A DNA stretch of 64,000 nucleotides from Cavia porcellus (GCF_034190915.1 NW_026947544.1:2764001-2828000), one strand, 5' to 3'; positions 12,035 to 23,165 are shown, counted from the stretch's first letter. Made by a program: numbers and translations. Notes: generated by a model from the letters alone, not told the origin.

Positions 12035-13099
12035 TTAATTGTTTGCATTGTTTAGTGTTTTTTTTTCTGTTGTTTTTCATGGATTCATAGTTATTTTTAT
12101 GTCTATCTAGAAATCTTTCAGTGTTCTTTGCAAGGTTGTCTTGGTGGTCATGAAGTTCTTCAGCTGTTCTTTGTTGTGGAAGTATCTTATTTCTCCATCA
12201 GTTTTGAAGGGCAATTTTGCAGGTCACACCTATCTGGGTTGGAAGTTGTTTTCCTTTGGGATTGGAAATACTTCACTCCATGCTTTTTTTGACCTCATTG
12301 TTTATGTTGAGAAGTCTGCTGTGATTGTAGTGGGTTGTCCTTTGTAGATTATTTACCTCATTTCTGTAACAGTTTTTAATAGTCTGTTTTGTGTTGAATT
12401 TCTGGAATGTTGATTTTTATATGTCTGGATAAGATTTATCTATATTTTGGTTAATGGAAGTTCTATAGGATTTACTTATCTGTATATCAGTTTCCATTCC
12501 CATGTTTGGAAAATTTTTCATGATTATTTTTGTAAATAGTGTTTTTATAACTTGTGCTTTCATCTTCTGTTTGTTTCACCTATAAGCTTACATTGTTTTT
12601 CTTTGCAACATCTTGCAACTGTTGAATTGTTATTTCCTGATTACTTGTTACTTTTGAAAGATGTTTACTTTCTTGTTCATTAGCTACAATATTGTCTTCT
12701 AGGTCTGAAAATCTGTCTTCACATTCATTCAGGCAGTTTTGCGTTTTTAATGGAATTTTTGATTTCCTGGATATCACTTGAATCTGTTTCATGCCTTCTA
12801 TTTCTTTCTTATGTTGTTCAATCAAGGTTTCCTTCTCTATTCCTCAGTATTTTAAACTATGTCTTCTTTACATGAGTTCAGCATTTCTTTTATTAGGTTT
12901 ATCATTCTTGTTTTACCTGGGAGATTATTTCTGATCTGAGTACCTCTATAGCTTCCTGGAGTTGTTTCTTCATTTCAGGTGCTATCCTTTCAGAAGTTTT
13001 GGAAGTATGGCTTATATTTTCTTTTATGTCCATGTCTCCTAGGCTTGTTTGCAATGGGCTGGAGGTTTGAGATTGCATTTTACTTTTTCATTTTGTCAT
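12035..13099 (-). pseudogene. L1-B ORF1 remnant
   Basis: The start is the ATG whose complement is at 13097-13099, in the same context as the starts of L1-A and L1-I. A coiled-coil piece survives at 12580-12825, with SDLEDNIVANEQESKHLSKV. The C-terminal RNA-binding half (about 12140-12540) is recognisable but broken. It encoded the L1 RNA chaperone and is now inactive. Confidence 0.75.
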
Positions 13100-13560
13100 T
13101 TTCTTATATTTCCCTGCAAAAGCCAAATGCAGGATTTCAGTTGATTCCTGGGTTGAGTATGTCTGTTTGTACTGCAGTGAGTTTCTTTATCTGAGTGGGG
13201 ATCATTAGGCAGGCCTTATCAAGTCTCTAGTGGCACTTGAAGTGTCCTCAAATGGTGTAAGTACACTGGAGTACAACCTCCCTGGCACTCCAAATCTTCC
13301 CGACTGCTTAAGGCTGCTGGTCAAGATTCTACCATGTTCTGAGTTGTATGCCAAGCTAGATGGAGTACACCACACCAGCCTTCATCTCATGTCATATGAC
13401 ACACTAAAACTTCTCAGCTGTTTGGGCATGCTGGATGGGGCTATACCAGGTTCCAAATGAGGTGCCAATGTTGCACTTTGAGGTGGAGTTCATTGGGCTG
13501 GACTTTTGCTTGTGCCACTTAGTGCAAGTGGTTCCCCTGCCACTCAGACTGGAGAACTAT
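13100..13560 (-). promoter_or_regulatory. L1-B 5'UTR
   Basis: This is moderately G+C-rich sequence upstream of L1-B ORF1. It shows no clear tandem monomers, and its outer end is set only by the change to old plus-strand L1 sequence near 13560. Confidence 0.5.
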
Positions 13561-13564
13561 TTGT

Positions 13565-14453
13565 TTCAAATGGATCACTAAGTTAAACACTTAACCAATC
13601 CAGTCAATGAAGGGTAGAAAAGACTAAAACCATGTTTCCTCAAATATAATACCTAATCAGAAATTAATAACCTTTGAAAACTGGAGATAATATCAGAGCC
13701 AATTGGTATATTTTTGTTTTACTTGCCTTACAGAATAGCCATAGGAAAAAATAGTGATGTAGGTAAGAGATTTACAGTCTAGTTTGGGCCAGCATTTTGA
13801 TCTCTAGTTTTCAAGACAGAATATGTTCTGGCTAAGTATTATTTTTGGTAAAAGTGCTTTAATGCAACTAAAAATAAAGTGTTTAAATCACAATGAACAT
13901 CACTGATACTCAGAAATTTACTATTAGCTACATCATAAATTATGACAAAAGGTTGGACAACTTAGAATAAATGGAGAGATTCCTAGATAAATATGAATTG
14001 CCACATCTGAACCAAGAAGTTATAAAACCCTTGAAAAACTGTGTAAATTGAGGCAGAAATTTAAAAATAAACTACATATTAAAAAAAGGTTTGATGCACT
14101 GACAGCCAAATTCTATATGAACTACAGGAAAGATCTAACATCAATACTTCTAAACTTTGTAATAAAATGAGAGGAACAATCGCTTCCAAAATCATTCTCA
14201 GAAACTAACATTATTCAACTCAAAAGCAAATAAGAATGCAGTAAAAAAGTGCGTGTCAATCTCTCTAATATATATTAAAAAATCCTTTAGATACTGGTAA
14301 AAATAATGTGACAAACCATCTATATCATAGACTGTGAGCAACAAGTCTTCATCAGAACCAAAATTCATTCAACACATAAATCAGTAAACTTATATAAATG
14401 ATTGACATAAATGTAACAAGAAAAAATGTACACAATGAATTCAATACATATAG
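13565..14453 (+). mobile_element. L1-D: old L1 ORF2 fragment, left part
   Basis: This is highly decayed ORF2 sequence leading up to the reverse-transcriptase palm. Just before the HAL1-1 insertion it reads agaaaaaagtctttt, which resumes at 20759 as aaaagtctttgacaaagtccaacattc, the FDKVQHS region. A 157-codon antisense frame (14352-14825) crosses from this fragment into HAL1-1 and is not a gene. Confidence 0.75.
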
Positions 14454-14469
14454 AAAAAAGTCTTTTGAC
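14454..14469. repeat. Target-site duplication of HAL1-1, left copy
   Basis: aaaaaagtcttttgac here matches aaaaaagtctttgac at 20759-20773 except for one extra t. It is L1-D sequence duplicated around the inserted half-L1. Confidence 0.8.
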
Positions 14470-16337
14470 TTCCAGGAGAACATGGTGGATAGATAGCAGC
14501 AGCTTCGGAGGCTCTCTGAGAAACTGCCTTTAAAATCCAAGGATGGTGCTGGGCGAGAAATCCTAAGCAAGGGGAGATATACTTTGCCAACCCAGAAACA
14601 AACTAAATTAAGAGAAACCAACTGGAAACGCAATCCCAGTGATACACCAAGAACAGATAAGGTTTCAGCATGGAAGCTGGACCCTGTGCCACTGGAAGCT
14701 GCAATTTGAATTCCTTGCAGCTGCTTCTGTGTCCCATTCAGCATGGCAAGGAGGGAGGCATGAAAACTCTGAGAGTGGGAAATGGTGAATGGAGTTGAGA
14801 GCGGGACTGGCCAGGAGCTCTGCATTGACCTGTGGTGAGTGAGCAGATTGGGGACCCTTCCATAGAGTAGGAGGCTTCAGCAAAGGACATACTGGGACTG
14901 GGCAGACTAGCCAGAACAGGATGTTGCAGTGACTTCAGTCACATATTCCCCTCTCAGGCAGGATTGGTGGGGAGTGCCTGGCCTGTGTGATACTGCTGAC
15001 TAAGACTGAATAGGTTAGCCTAAACTAGGTTCCAGGACCTAGAGGTGAACCCTAGCAGTGAAGCCTTTGGTAGGTTGACCTGGAGAGGCGAGCCCAGCAT
15101 AGACTGCCAGGGCTCTGTCTCCCTAGTACACTGCAGTGGGTGGGAACACCTAACTGGCAAAATTCAAACAAACTGTAACCAACAAAGAAAGAAACTGGGC
15201 CTCCTATATATGCTTGTATATGAGGAACAAAAAATATGGGAAGAGGGAGCTCGACCCCCAATCCTGAGAAACATGCAATATCAGACACGGCACCAATAGA
15301 AATAAAGCACTATCTCCAGAGCCTCATAGATGAGTTCAGGAATGAAGTTATTAATGACCTGAAGCAAGATATAAGTAGATTAGTTAGAGAAATGCTATGT
15401 ACCTCACAAGAAAAAATAGATGGTGGAATGGAAGAATAGAAAAAAGGGGAGAATTGTTTGATGGAGAAAATAGACAAAACATAAATACATGAAGCAGGTT
15501 AAAAGAGATTACCAGGAAACTAAAAACTCTATCAAAAACTGGCATAACAGCTTGACAGAAACTAAGGACAGATTATCTGAACTGGAGGGCAGATTTGTAA
15601 TATGGGAGCATGAAATGAAAAACTTCTTAAAAATAACAACAACAACAACAACAAAAAACAAACAGCAACAATACAAAGGCTTAGCAGATGATAAGAGGAT
15701 CTATAACTTAAAAATTAAGAACATAAAAGAAGAAGTAGGGACATAAACAAATGGACTACAAAAGCTATTCACAGAAATAATCCAAGAGAATTTCCCTAAT
15801 TTGGCAAATGGTAAAGATACTCAGAAGTATGAGGCATTCAGGACTCCAGACACCTACAACCAAAACAGAGCTACACCCAGGCATATAATAATCAAAATTC
15901 CAGAAATCCAATATAAGAACAGAATATCAAAAGCCATCAGAGACAAGAAACAGATCACTTACAAGGGAACACCCATCAGAATTATAGCAGACTTCTCGGC
16001 ACAAACCATCAAATCACAAAAAGTGTGGGAGGAAATAATTCAAGCTTTGAAAGATAATAACCTCCAGCCAAGATTGATATATTCTGCACAACTGTCCCTA
16101 GAAATTGATGGAAAAACAAGGTGCTTCCAGGATAAAGAGGAACTAGGGAAATTTGCAACCACCAATTCAACTCTATAGAGAATACTTCAGGATATTCTAA
16201 AAAGGGAAAACACCAAGATTCCAGAAATACTGGCAGAGAGGCCACAATGAATGGAGTAGAAAGTGAAATGAAAACAAACTGACAACAAAGGACAAAAAAA
16301 GAGCTCAACAGAAATGAGGCAGAGAAGATCAGGTGGT
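14470..16337 (+). mobile_element. HAL1-1 (half-L1), left part: 5'UTR and ORF1
   Basis: The 5'UTR (14470-15235) opens with the phrase catggtggatagatagcag near 14480, shared with HAL1-2 and HAL1-3. ORF1 follows (15236-16250). No ORF2 is present: after ORF1 and about 90 bases of linker the element is interrupted by HAL1-2 and resumes at 19504 with an L1-type 3'UTR. HAL1 elements are known ORF2-lacking L1 derivatives of mammals; the assignment rests on structure seen here. A 15-16-bp TSD bounds the whole element. Confidence 0.85.
15236..16250 (+). pseudogene. HAL1-1 ORF1 remnant
   Basis: The start ATG at 15236 (MGRGSSTPNPEKHAISD) aligns with the starts of HAL1-2 and HAL1-3. The N-terminal part is followed by a coiled coil (15489-15746) with WHNSLTETKDRLSELEGRF, then by the RNA-binding half (15801-16178) with KYEAFRTPDTYNQNRATPR and QITYKGTPIRIIADFSAQT. 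The stop is at 16248-16250. Internal stops near 15437 and 16176, and a frameshift in the ACA repeat near 15640, inactivate it. The protein is clearly homologous to but distinct from the L1 ORF1 of L1-I. Bases 15738-16175 are identical to HAL1-2. Confidence 0.85.
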
Positions 16338-16351
16338 AGGAACAGCTATTT
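16338..16351. repeat. Target-site duplication of HAL1-2, left copy
   Basis: aggaacagctattt here and aagaacagctattt at 19490-19503 differ at one base. They bracket HAL1-2 within HAL1-1. The same word starts the 3'UTR in uninterrupted copies, such as about 30511. Confidence 0.85.
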
Positions 16352-17627
16352 ATTTATTTATTTTTATTTAAGGAGAAAAAGGGAAAAAAACAGAAAAAGG
16401 GTACAAGTAATATAAAATTTAAAAAATAAACAGTAAGAAATCACTAGTTAATAGATTACATATTCTCATCTTAGAAATAGTTGTTCAAGTTATCAAAAAA
16501 AACCCCTCAGTAATATGGTTATCCATCTTATACATTTAAACATATATGCAGTTATAACTTTTAGAACACTTTCTTTTCTTTTTTTTGTAGAATGAAAATT
16601 ACACATTTGGGTTATATTACTCCCACAGTTCTTATTACTTTTTTTTGAAGAGAGTAAAATAAAATGCAACATATCAGAACAGAGTCAATCAAATCAAAAG
16701 GATGGACATAATAGATAATCTAAAAACAAAACACAAGGTGATCAACAATGGTTACCATACTGCCTCTTGCTATTTTAAGAAGAATTGGCAGTTATAATAA
16801 AATGGAACCAAACAGGAAAGAATAAAACCAAAGCATTGGAGACATTACAGGATTTTAAAAGAAAATAATAGTCAATCAGAATGGGCATCATAATGATTCT
16901 TATTGTCTTCACAATTATGCCTATACTTTTGATCTTGGTACTTTCAAGCAAAGCAGAATAGGGGAAAATCAGTCAAAACAAAATGATGAGGGCAATACAG
17001 GATTTCAAATCAAGTTAATAGGCAATCAAAGTAGGTTATATAATGTATCCTGCTATTTTTATTTATATTTCCCTTAATTAAAAAATAAAAAGAAAAAAGG
17101 TAAACAATAAAAAAAAGGGGGATTGAGATAAAAGAGGGCATAACAACAGAACAGCACAGGTCAAATCATAACCATTTAAGCAAAACAGTGTTTCACCACA
17201 AGATATCCTGACATAAAATTGGTTACCATAGTGTCTCTTTCCTTGAAATCTTTGAGTATAACTTCTTATACTGTAGCACCAAACATATCCAGACACTATA
17301 AAACCATTCAAGTGAATGACATTATTACAGGGTATTTAGAACCATTGACAGAAAATGAAAAATGGTTTCTATATAAACTCCTTGTCTATAAAAGTTTTTG
17401 TTTATATTATCATATATAATAAAATTCAATAAGATACCACCTTTTGAGACCAATGGAGACTGAAAAATACATGCTTGATGGGACTTCAAAACAAGATGAT
17501 ACTAAATCAGCACTAGCTATTATGATGTCTTGTTTTCTCCAAAATTGCTGTTCCTACCTTCCAATCTAGCTCTTTTTCTGTCATTTGTTGTCAGTTTGTC
17601 ATTCGTCATTTTGTTTGCTGCTCCCAT
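16352..17627 (-). mobile_element. HAL1-2 3'UTR
   Basis: This is about 1.28 kb of sequence homologous throughout to the L1-I 3'UTR (42836-44026). It includes the end block gtaagaaatcactagttaat and the modules containing actttcaagc and tcaagttaataggcaatc. Sharing this tail would let L1 ORF2 protein prime on HAL1 RNA. Confidence 0.8.
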
Positions 17628-18640
17628 TCATTGTGGCCTCTCTGTCAGTATTTCTGGAATCTTGGTATTTTCCTTTTTTAGAATATCCTGAAGTATTCTC
17701 TGTAGAGTTGAATTGGTGGTTGCAAATTTCCCTAGTTCCTCTTTATCCTGGAAGCACCTTGTTTTTCCATCAATTTCTAGGGACAGTTGTGCAGAATATA
17801 TCAATCTTGGCTGGAGGTTATTATCTTTCAAAGCTTGAATTATTTCCTCCCACACTTTTTGTGATTTGATGGTTTGTGCCGAGAAGTCTGCTATAATTCT
17901 GATGGGTGTTCCCTTGTAAGTGATCTGTTTCTTGTCTCTGATGGCTTTTGATATTCTGTTCTTATATTGGATTTCTGGAATTTTGATTATTATATGCCTG
18001 GGTGTAGCTCTGTTTTGGTTGTAGGTGTCTGGAGTCCTGAATGCCTCATACTTCTGAGTATCTTTACCATTTGCCAAATTAGGGAAATTCTCTTGGATTA
18101 TTTCTGTGAATAGCTTTTGTAGTCCATTTGTTTATGTCCCCACTTCTTCTCTTATGTTCTTAATTCTTAAGTTACAGATCCTCTTGTCAGCTTCTAGTTT
18201 TTGTATTGTTGCTGTTTTTTTTGTTATTTTTAAGAAGTTTTTCATTTCATGCTCCCATATTACAAATCTGCCCTCCAGTTCAGATAATCTGTCCTTAGTT
18301 TCTGTCAAGCTGTTATGCCAGTTTTTGATAGAATTTTTAGTTTCCTGGTAATCTCTTTTAACCTGCTTCATGTATTCTATGTTTTCTCAATCTTCTTCAT
18401 CAAACAATTCTCCCCTTTTTTTCTGTTCTTCCATTCCACCATCTTTTTTTTCTTGGGTGGTGCTTAGCATTTCTCTAACTATTCTGCTTTTGTCTTGCTT
18501 TAGGTCATTAGTAACTTCATTCCTGAACTCTTCTATGAGGCTCTAGAGATAGCGCTAATATCTATTGGTGCTGTGTCTGCTATTGCGTGTTTCTCAAGAT
18601 TGGGGGCTAAGGACCCTTTCTTGTTTCTCCCTCTTCCCAT
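17628..18640 (-). pseudogene. HAL1-2 ORF1 remnant
   Basis: The start ATG lies in complement at 18638-18640 and the stop at 17628-17630. The RNA-binding half (17628-18077, 149 codons) is fully open and ends in ILTERPQ. The coiled-coil part (18132-18371) reads KQVKRDYQETKNSIKNWHNS. The two halves are in different frames, with a stop between them. Bases 17703-18140 are the exact reverse complement of HAL1-1 15738-16175. Confidence 0.85.
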
Positions 18641-19489
18641 ATTCTTTGTTCCTTATATTTAAGCATGTATAGGAGGCCCAGCTTCCTTCCCTGTCAGCCA
18701 CAGTCTGTTTGAATTGCACAGGCTAGGTGTTCCCATCACTGCGGTGTACTAGGGAGACACTGACCTGGGCAGCCTCTACTGGGCCCACCCCTCCAGGTCA
18801 ATCTACCAAAGGTTTCACCTCTAGGGTGCACCTTCAGGCAGTGGGACCTGAGTTGGGTCTTAGCCAGCGGAGTCTCACAGGCCAGGCACTCCCCACCAAT
18901 CCTGCCTGAGAGGGGGATATGTGACTGAAGTCACTGCAGCTTCTCATTCTGGGAAGTCTGCCTGGTCCAAGTATGTCCTCTGTTGAAGCCTCCTTCTCTA
19001 TGTAACAGTCCTGATTTGCTTACTCACCGCAGGTCTATGCAGGGCACCCAGCCAGTCCTGCTCCCAACACCTTTCAATGCTTCCCACTCTCCGAGCTTTT
19101 GCGCCTCTCTCTGCTGTGCTGACTGGGACTCAACAGCGGCTGCAGGTAATTCAAATCACAGTTTCCAGTGGTGTGGGTCCTGCTTCCATGCTGAGACCTT
19201 ATCTGTGCCTGCTATCAGGCACAGGATTGCATTTCCAGATGGTTTCTCTTAATTTAGTTCATTCCTGGGTCAGCAAAAAATATCCCTCCTTGCCTCGGAC
19301 TTACTGTCTGGCACCATTCCTAGATTTCAATTGTGGTTAGGCTGCTGCTATCTATCCACCATGTTCTTCTGAAATCCTCTGTGCAATTTCATTGTGTTGC
19401 TTCAGTGTGTCCGAGGATCCTGTGCAGCCCTCAGTAAAAAGAAGTCATAGAAACTAGAAGTGCACTCAGGTCCAGGCTCTCAGCACTCT
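18641..19489 (-). promoter_or_regulatory. HAL1-2 5'UTR
   Basis: This is G+C-richer than the rest of the element and is shared over most of its length with the 5'UTRs of HAL1-1 and HAL1-3, so it probably contains the family's internal promoter. The outermost ~110 bases (about 19376-19489) are absent from the other two copies. Confidence 0.6.
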
Positions 19490-19503
19490 AAGAACAGCTA
19501 TTT
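19490..19503. repeat. Target-site duplication of HAL1-2, right copy
   Basis: aagaacagctattt, pairing with 16338-16351 with one mismatch; HAL1-1 resumes directly here. Confidence 0.85.
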
Positions 19504-20758
19504 TGGAGAAAATAAGACATCATAATAGCTAGTCCTGATTTAGTATCATCTATTTTGAAGTCCCATCAAACTTGTATTCTTCTGTGTCCATTGGTCTTAA
19601 AAGGTTGTATCTTATTGGATTTTATTATATATGATAAGTAAAAACTTTTATAGACAAGGAGATTATACAGAAACCATTGTTCATTTTCTGTTAATTGGTT
19701 CTAAATACCCTGTAATAATGTCATTCTCTTGAATGGTTTTATAGTGTCTGGATATGTTTGGGGTATACGAAGTTATACTCAAAAGTTTCAAGGAAAAAGA
19801 CACTATGGTAACTATTTTTATGTCAGGATATCTTGTGATGAAATACTATTTTGCTTAAATGGTTATGTTTTGATCTGCACTGTTCTGTTGTTATGCCCCA
19901 TTTAAATCTCAATCCCCTCCTTTTTAAAAAAATTATTTACTTTTTTCTTTTTATCTTTTTAATTAATGGAAAAGTAAATAAAAAATAGCCAGATACATTA
20001 TAGTAACCTACTTTGATTTCCTATTAACTTGATTTGAAATCATGTTTTGCTCTCATCATCTTGTTTTGACTGATTTTCCTCTATTCTGCTTTGCTTGATA
20101 GTATCAAGTTTGAAAGTATAGGCAAAACTGTGAAGACAATAAGAATGATTATGACGCCCATTCCAATTGACTATTATTTTCTTTTAAAGTCCTGTAGTGT
20201 CTCCAATGCTTTGGTTTTATTCTTTACTGTTTTGCCAGTTATAATTTTATTATAACTGCCAATTCTTCTTATAATAGCAAGAGGCAGTATGGTAACCATT
20301 GTTGATCACCTTGTGTTTTGTTTTTAGATTATCTATTGTGTCCATCCTTTTGATTTGATTGACTCTGTTCTGATATGTCACATTTGATTTTACTCTCTTC
20401 AAAAAAAGTTATAAGAACTGTGGGAGTAATAAAACCCAAAATGTGTAATTGTCATTGTACAAAAGAAAAGAAAAGAAAAGAAAAGAAAGTGCTCTAAAAG
20501 TTATAACTGCATAAATGTTTAAGTGTATAAGATAGATGACCATATTACTGAGGTTTTTTTTTTTTTTTGGATCATTGAACAAAACTGTTTGCACTCTCAC
20601 TGTTTAAAATCCACTTTATATGCTTGAATTTTGTAACTTGAACAACTATTTCTAAGATGAGAATATGTAATCTATTAACTGGTGATTTCTAAACATTTAT
20701 TTTTTAAATTTTGTATTACTTGTACCCTTTTTCTGTTTTTTTGTTGTTCTCCTTAAAT
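19504..20758 (+). mobile_element. HAL1-1, right part: 3'UTR
   Basis: L1-type 3'UTR in plus orientation, from tttggagaaaataagac to ccttaaataaaaaa. It is a few percent diverged from the HAL1-2 3'UTR by eye, unlike the ORF1 tract that the two share perfectly. It contains an AAAAG microsatellite at about 20460-20486. Confidence 0.82.
20460..20486 (+). repeat. AAAAG simple repeat
   Basis: Five tandem aaaag units in the HAL1-1 3'UTR, where other copies have an A/T-rich run before gtgctctaaa. Confidence 0.8.
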
Positions 20759-20773
20759 AAAAAAGTCTTTGAC
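20759..20773. repeat. Target-site duplication of HAL1-1, right copy
   Basis: aaaaaagtctttgac, matching 14454-14469 except for one t; the first bases also form the end of the HAL1-1 A-tail. Confidence 0.8.
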
Positions 20774-21960
20774 AAAGTCCAACATTCATTTATTGTTAAA
20801 AAAACATTAAGAATATAGGTCTCAATTGTCTTTATGTTAATTGAAAGAAGGCAATTTATGAGAAATCACTGATATAGTGCAAACAGTATAATAAATCGAA
20901 AAAAACCCTGAAATTTGTCTTTGTAAAATTAGGAATAAAGATATTCAATGAAAGATGTTACTTTCACTACTGTTGTTGAAAATAGACCTTGATACATCAG
21001 CCATAGCATTCAGGGAAGAGAAAGCAATCAAGGATACTGAAGCAAATGATGAAGTGAAAATATTATTTGCATCTGACATGGTTCTTTACATTCAAGACAC
21101 AAAATATTGCAACAAAAATCTTGAGTTGATAACCAAAATCATCAATGTAGTAATAAAATGAAATGAACACAAAAAAGCAACAATACTCCAATACACTAGC
21201 AACAAACTCACTGGGAAAGCAATTAGGAAAATAGTACTTGTAATAGTGGCACCAAAAAGATTACTTAGGCACATAAACAGGGTAGAAATAGCTTTATAAT
21301 GAAAATTACAAAAATTGGAAAAAGAATAACAGGAAAACATTAGAGAGTGATAAAGTATCATCATAATATTAATAGTTCTAAAACCTCTAGATTTAATGCT
21401 ATCTCAATAAGTATAGCAAGATAATTTCTCTCAGAGCTAGCAAAATCAATCCTAAATGTATATGGAATCAGAAGATGCACAGAAGAGCAAAAAGAAATCT
21501 TGAATAACAAGAGCAAAACAGGCAGTGTCACAATGACAGACTTGAAGTTATACTATAAACCTATTGTAATTAAAACTGCATGATACTGGAAAAACACAGG
21601 CATGTGGATCAAGGCAACAGAATAAAAGAATCAGAAATAACTTCAAACACTTACAGCTATTTGATGTAATAATGTAACAAAAAATGTACTCTGAGGAAAA
21701 ACAACCTCTTTAATTAAGGATATATGTAAAATTAAATGTCATCATACTCATTGCAATGACACAATATCTGTATCCCAAAATTAAAGGATGGGGAGTCTAT
21801 TTTACCTCTAAGTTTTTAGATGTTTTAGGTAACAGTCAATTGTGTCAAAGGAAAAGGGATATCACAGAGAAGTATCAGTCCATGGAAGAGAAGGCAGCAA
21901 CAGCAAACTTCCTTTTTTATTCCACCATGGCTACAATTTTTATGATTGATACCACCTGAG
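20774..21960 (+). mobile_element. L1-D: old L1 ORF2 fragment, right part
   Basis: This continues the old ORF2 after the HAL1-1 insertion. The reverse-transcriptase palm is recognisable at 20955-21161, with FREEKAIKDTEANDEVKILF, then FASDMVLYIQD, where the usual FADD reads FASD. Later text includes the degraded KTA-WYW region near 21570. Its strong divergence from the other L1s marks it as the oldest LINE here. The right end near 21960 is approximate. Confidence 0.72.
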
Positions 21961-22149
21961 TTTCAGGATGGCTGAAAATTTTACATTCTGACTGTGAGAT
22001 TTAAGACCAAAAATTAGCTGTAATCTCTTGTACCAAAAAAAAAAAAAAAAAGCAAAACACTTCCATCATACAATGCCACAAGTTAAATATTTCTATTCTG
22101 AAAGGTAGAGATAGAAAGTAAGGAAATAAAATATATTTAAATTTCAGTG
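21961..22149. other. Short unassigned A/T-rich segment
   Basis: Contains an 18-base A-run near 22034-22051 followed by unique-looking sequence. I see no gene or recognisable element. Confidence 0.35.
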
Positions 22150-23165
22150 AGGCATATGCTGGTTTTTCCTCATGAATTGATGCCATTCATAGATTGTGGG
22201 GTAGGGGGTGGGGTGAAAAAGAATTCAACAAGAAGTCAAACCCTCCCTGTGAATCAGCACCATGAGTGAGCTGTTGTGGGGAGATACAGATGCCAGCCTA
22301 TTCCCAATGAGTTGGTGCCATTCATGAACTCTGGGAAAGGAGAACAAAAATCCAACAAATAGCCAAGTCCTCCCTATGAGACAGTGTCATGCATGGGCTA
22401 CTGGGGTGACATTCTGATGCCAGCCTTTTCCCATGAGTAGACACCATTGCAGACTGTGGGGGAGGAGATAAGAAGCCAAGCCCTCCCTCTGAGTTGATGC
22501 CTTGTGCAGGGTGCTGGGGGGGGGGGCAGATACAGATTCCAGTCTTTTCCTGTGAGTTATTGCCATTCACAGACTGTGGGGGAAGAGAACAAAAAACCAA
22601 CAAGAAGCCAATAAGAAGCCAAGTTCTCCCTGTGAGTTACTACTATGCCTGGGCCACTGGGGTGAGATCCAGATGCCAGTCTTTCACAAGTTGGCACCAT
22701 TTGTAGAATGTGGGGGAGAAGAACAAGAAGCCAACAAGAAGCCAAGCCCTCCCTGTGAGTTGGCACCATGAAGAGGCCAATGAAGGGAGATCAATACATA
22801 ATGTTTTCTTGTGAGTTGGCACAATTTATGGACTGAAGAGGAGAACAAGAAGCCAGTCCTTCCTAGTCAGTTGGTACCATATTTGGACACTGGGAAGAGA
22901 TCCAGACACTAGCCTTTTCCTGTGAGTCAGCACCATTCTCAGATTGTGGGAAAAAGAAAACAAAAAGCCAAACCTCTTTGGAAGTCTGTGCCATGCATAG
23001 GCCACCATGGGGAGATCTAGCTACCAGCCTTTTTCCATGAAAAGGACTCTGGGGAGAAGAAAAAGATGCCAACAAGAATCCAAGCCCTTTCTGTGAGTTG
23101 GTATCATGTGTGGGATGCTGAGGGGAGAACCAGATGCCAGCCACTCCTGACACATGGGATGGGAA
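22150..23165. repeat. Degenerate ~124-bp tandem array
   Basis: About seven to eight degenerate units recur. Each carries a tgagttggcaccatt-like word, a cagactgtgggg patch, aagaagccaagccctccc, and a gccactggggtgagat...gatgccagccttttcc segment. The anchor word occurs near 22181, 22316, 22442, 22561, 22694, 22819 and 22931. Open frames on the minus strand (such as 22863-23255, 130 codons) arise from the repeat and look non-coding. It might be a satellite fragment or the promoter or 3' array of an unrecognised retroelement. Confidence 0.7.

Larger units (their letters stand above)
6868..13560 (-). mobile_element. L1-B: older, degraded LINE-1
   Basis: On the minus strand it carries a 5'UTR (about 13100-13560), ORF1 (about 12035-13099), ORF2 (about 7985-12015) and a 3'UTR that ends at the T-rich run near 6870. 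It is more diverged from L1-I than L1-A is, and no long open frame survives. A 285-bp younger L1 tail (L1-C) interrupts ORF2 at 9914-10198. I found no convincing TSD, and both outer boundaries are uncertain by tens of bases. Confidence 0.8.
16352..19489 (-). mobile_element. HAL1-2 (half-L1), complete, inserted in HAL1-1
   Basis: On the minus strand this has a 5'UTR (18641-19489), ORF1 (17628-18640) and an L1-type 3'UTR (16352-17627) ending in an A-rich (TTTA-patterned in complement) tail. A 14-bp TSD flanks it. There is no ORF2 anywhere in its 3.1 kb. The 5' end extends about 110 bases beyond the point where HAL1-1 and HAL1-3 begin. Being nested in HAL1-1, it is the younger insertion. Confidence 0.88.

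Noticed and set aside
14352..14825. 157-codon minus-strand frame with hydrophobic stretches
   Set aside because: It crosses the HAL1-1 insertion boundary (TSD at 14454-14469), so it cannot be an old gene.
22150..23165. CRISPR-like array (regular repeats with spacers)
   Set aside because: The units are long, degenerate and contiguous without unique spacers, and the context is mammalian.
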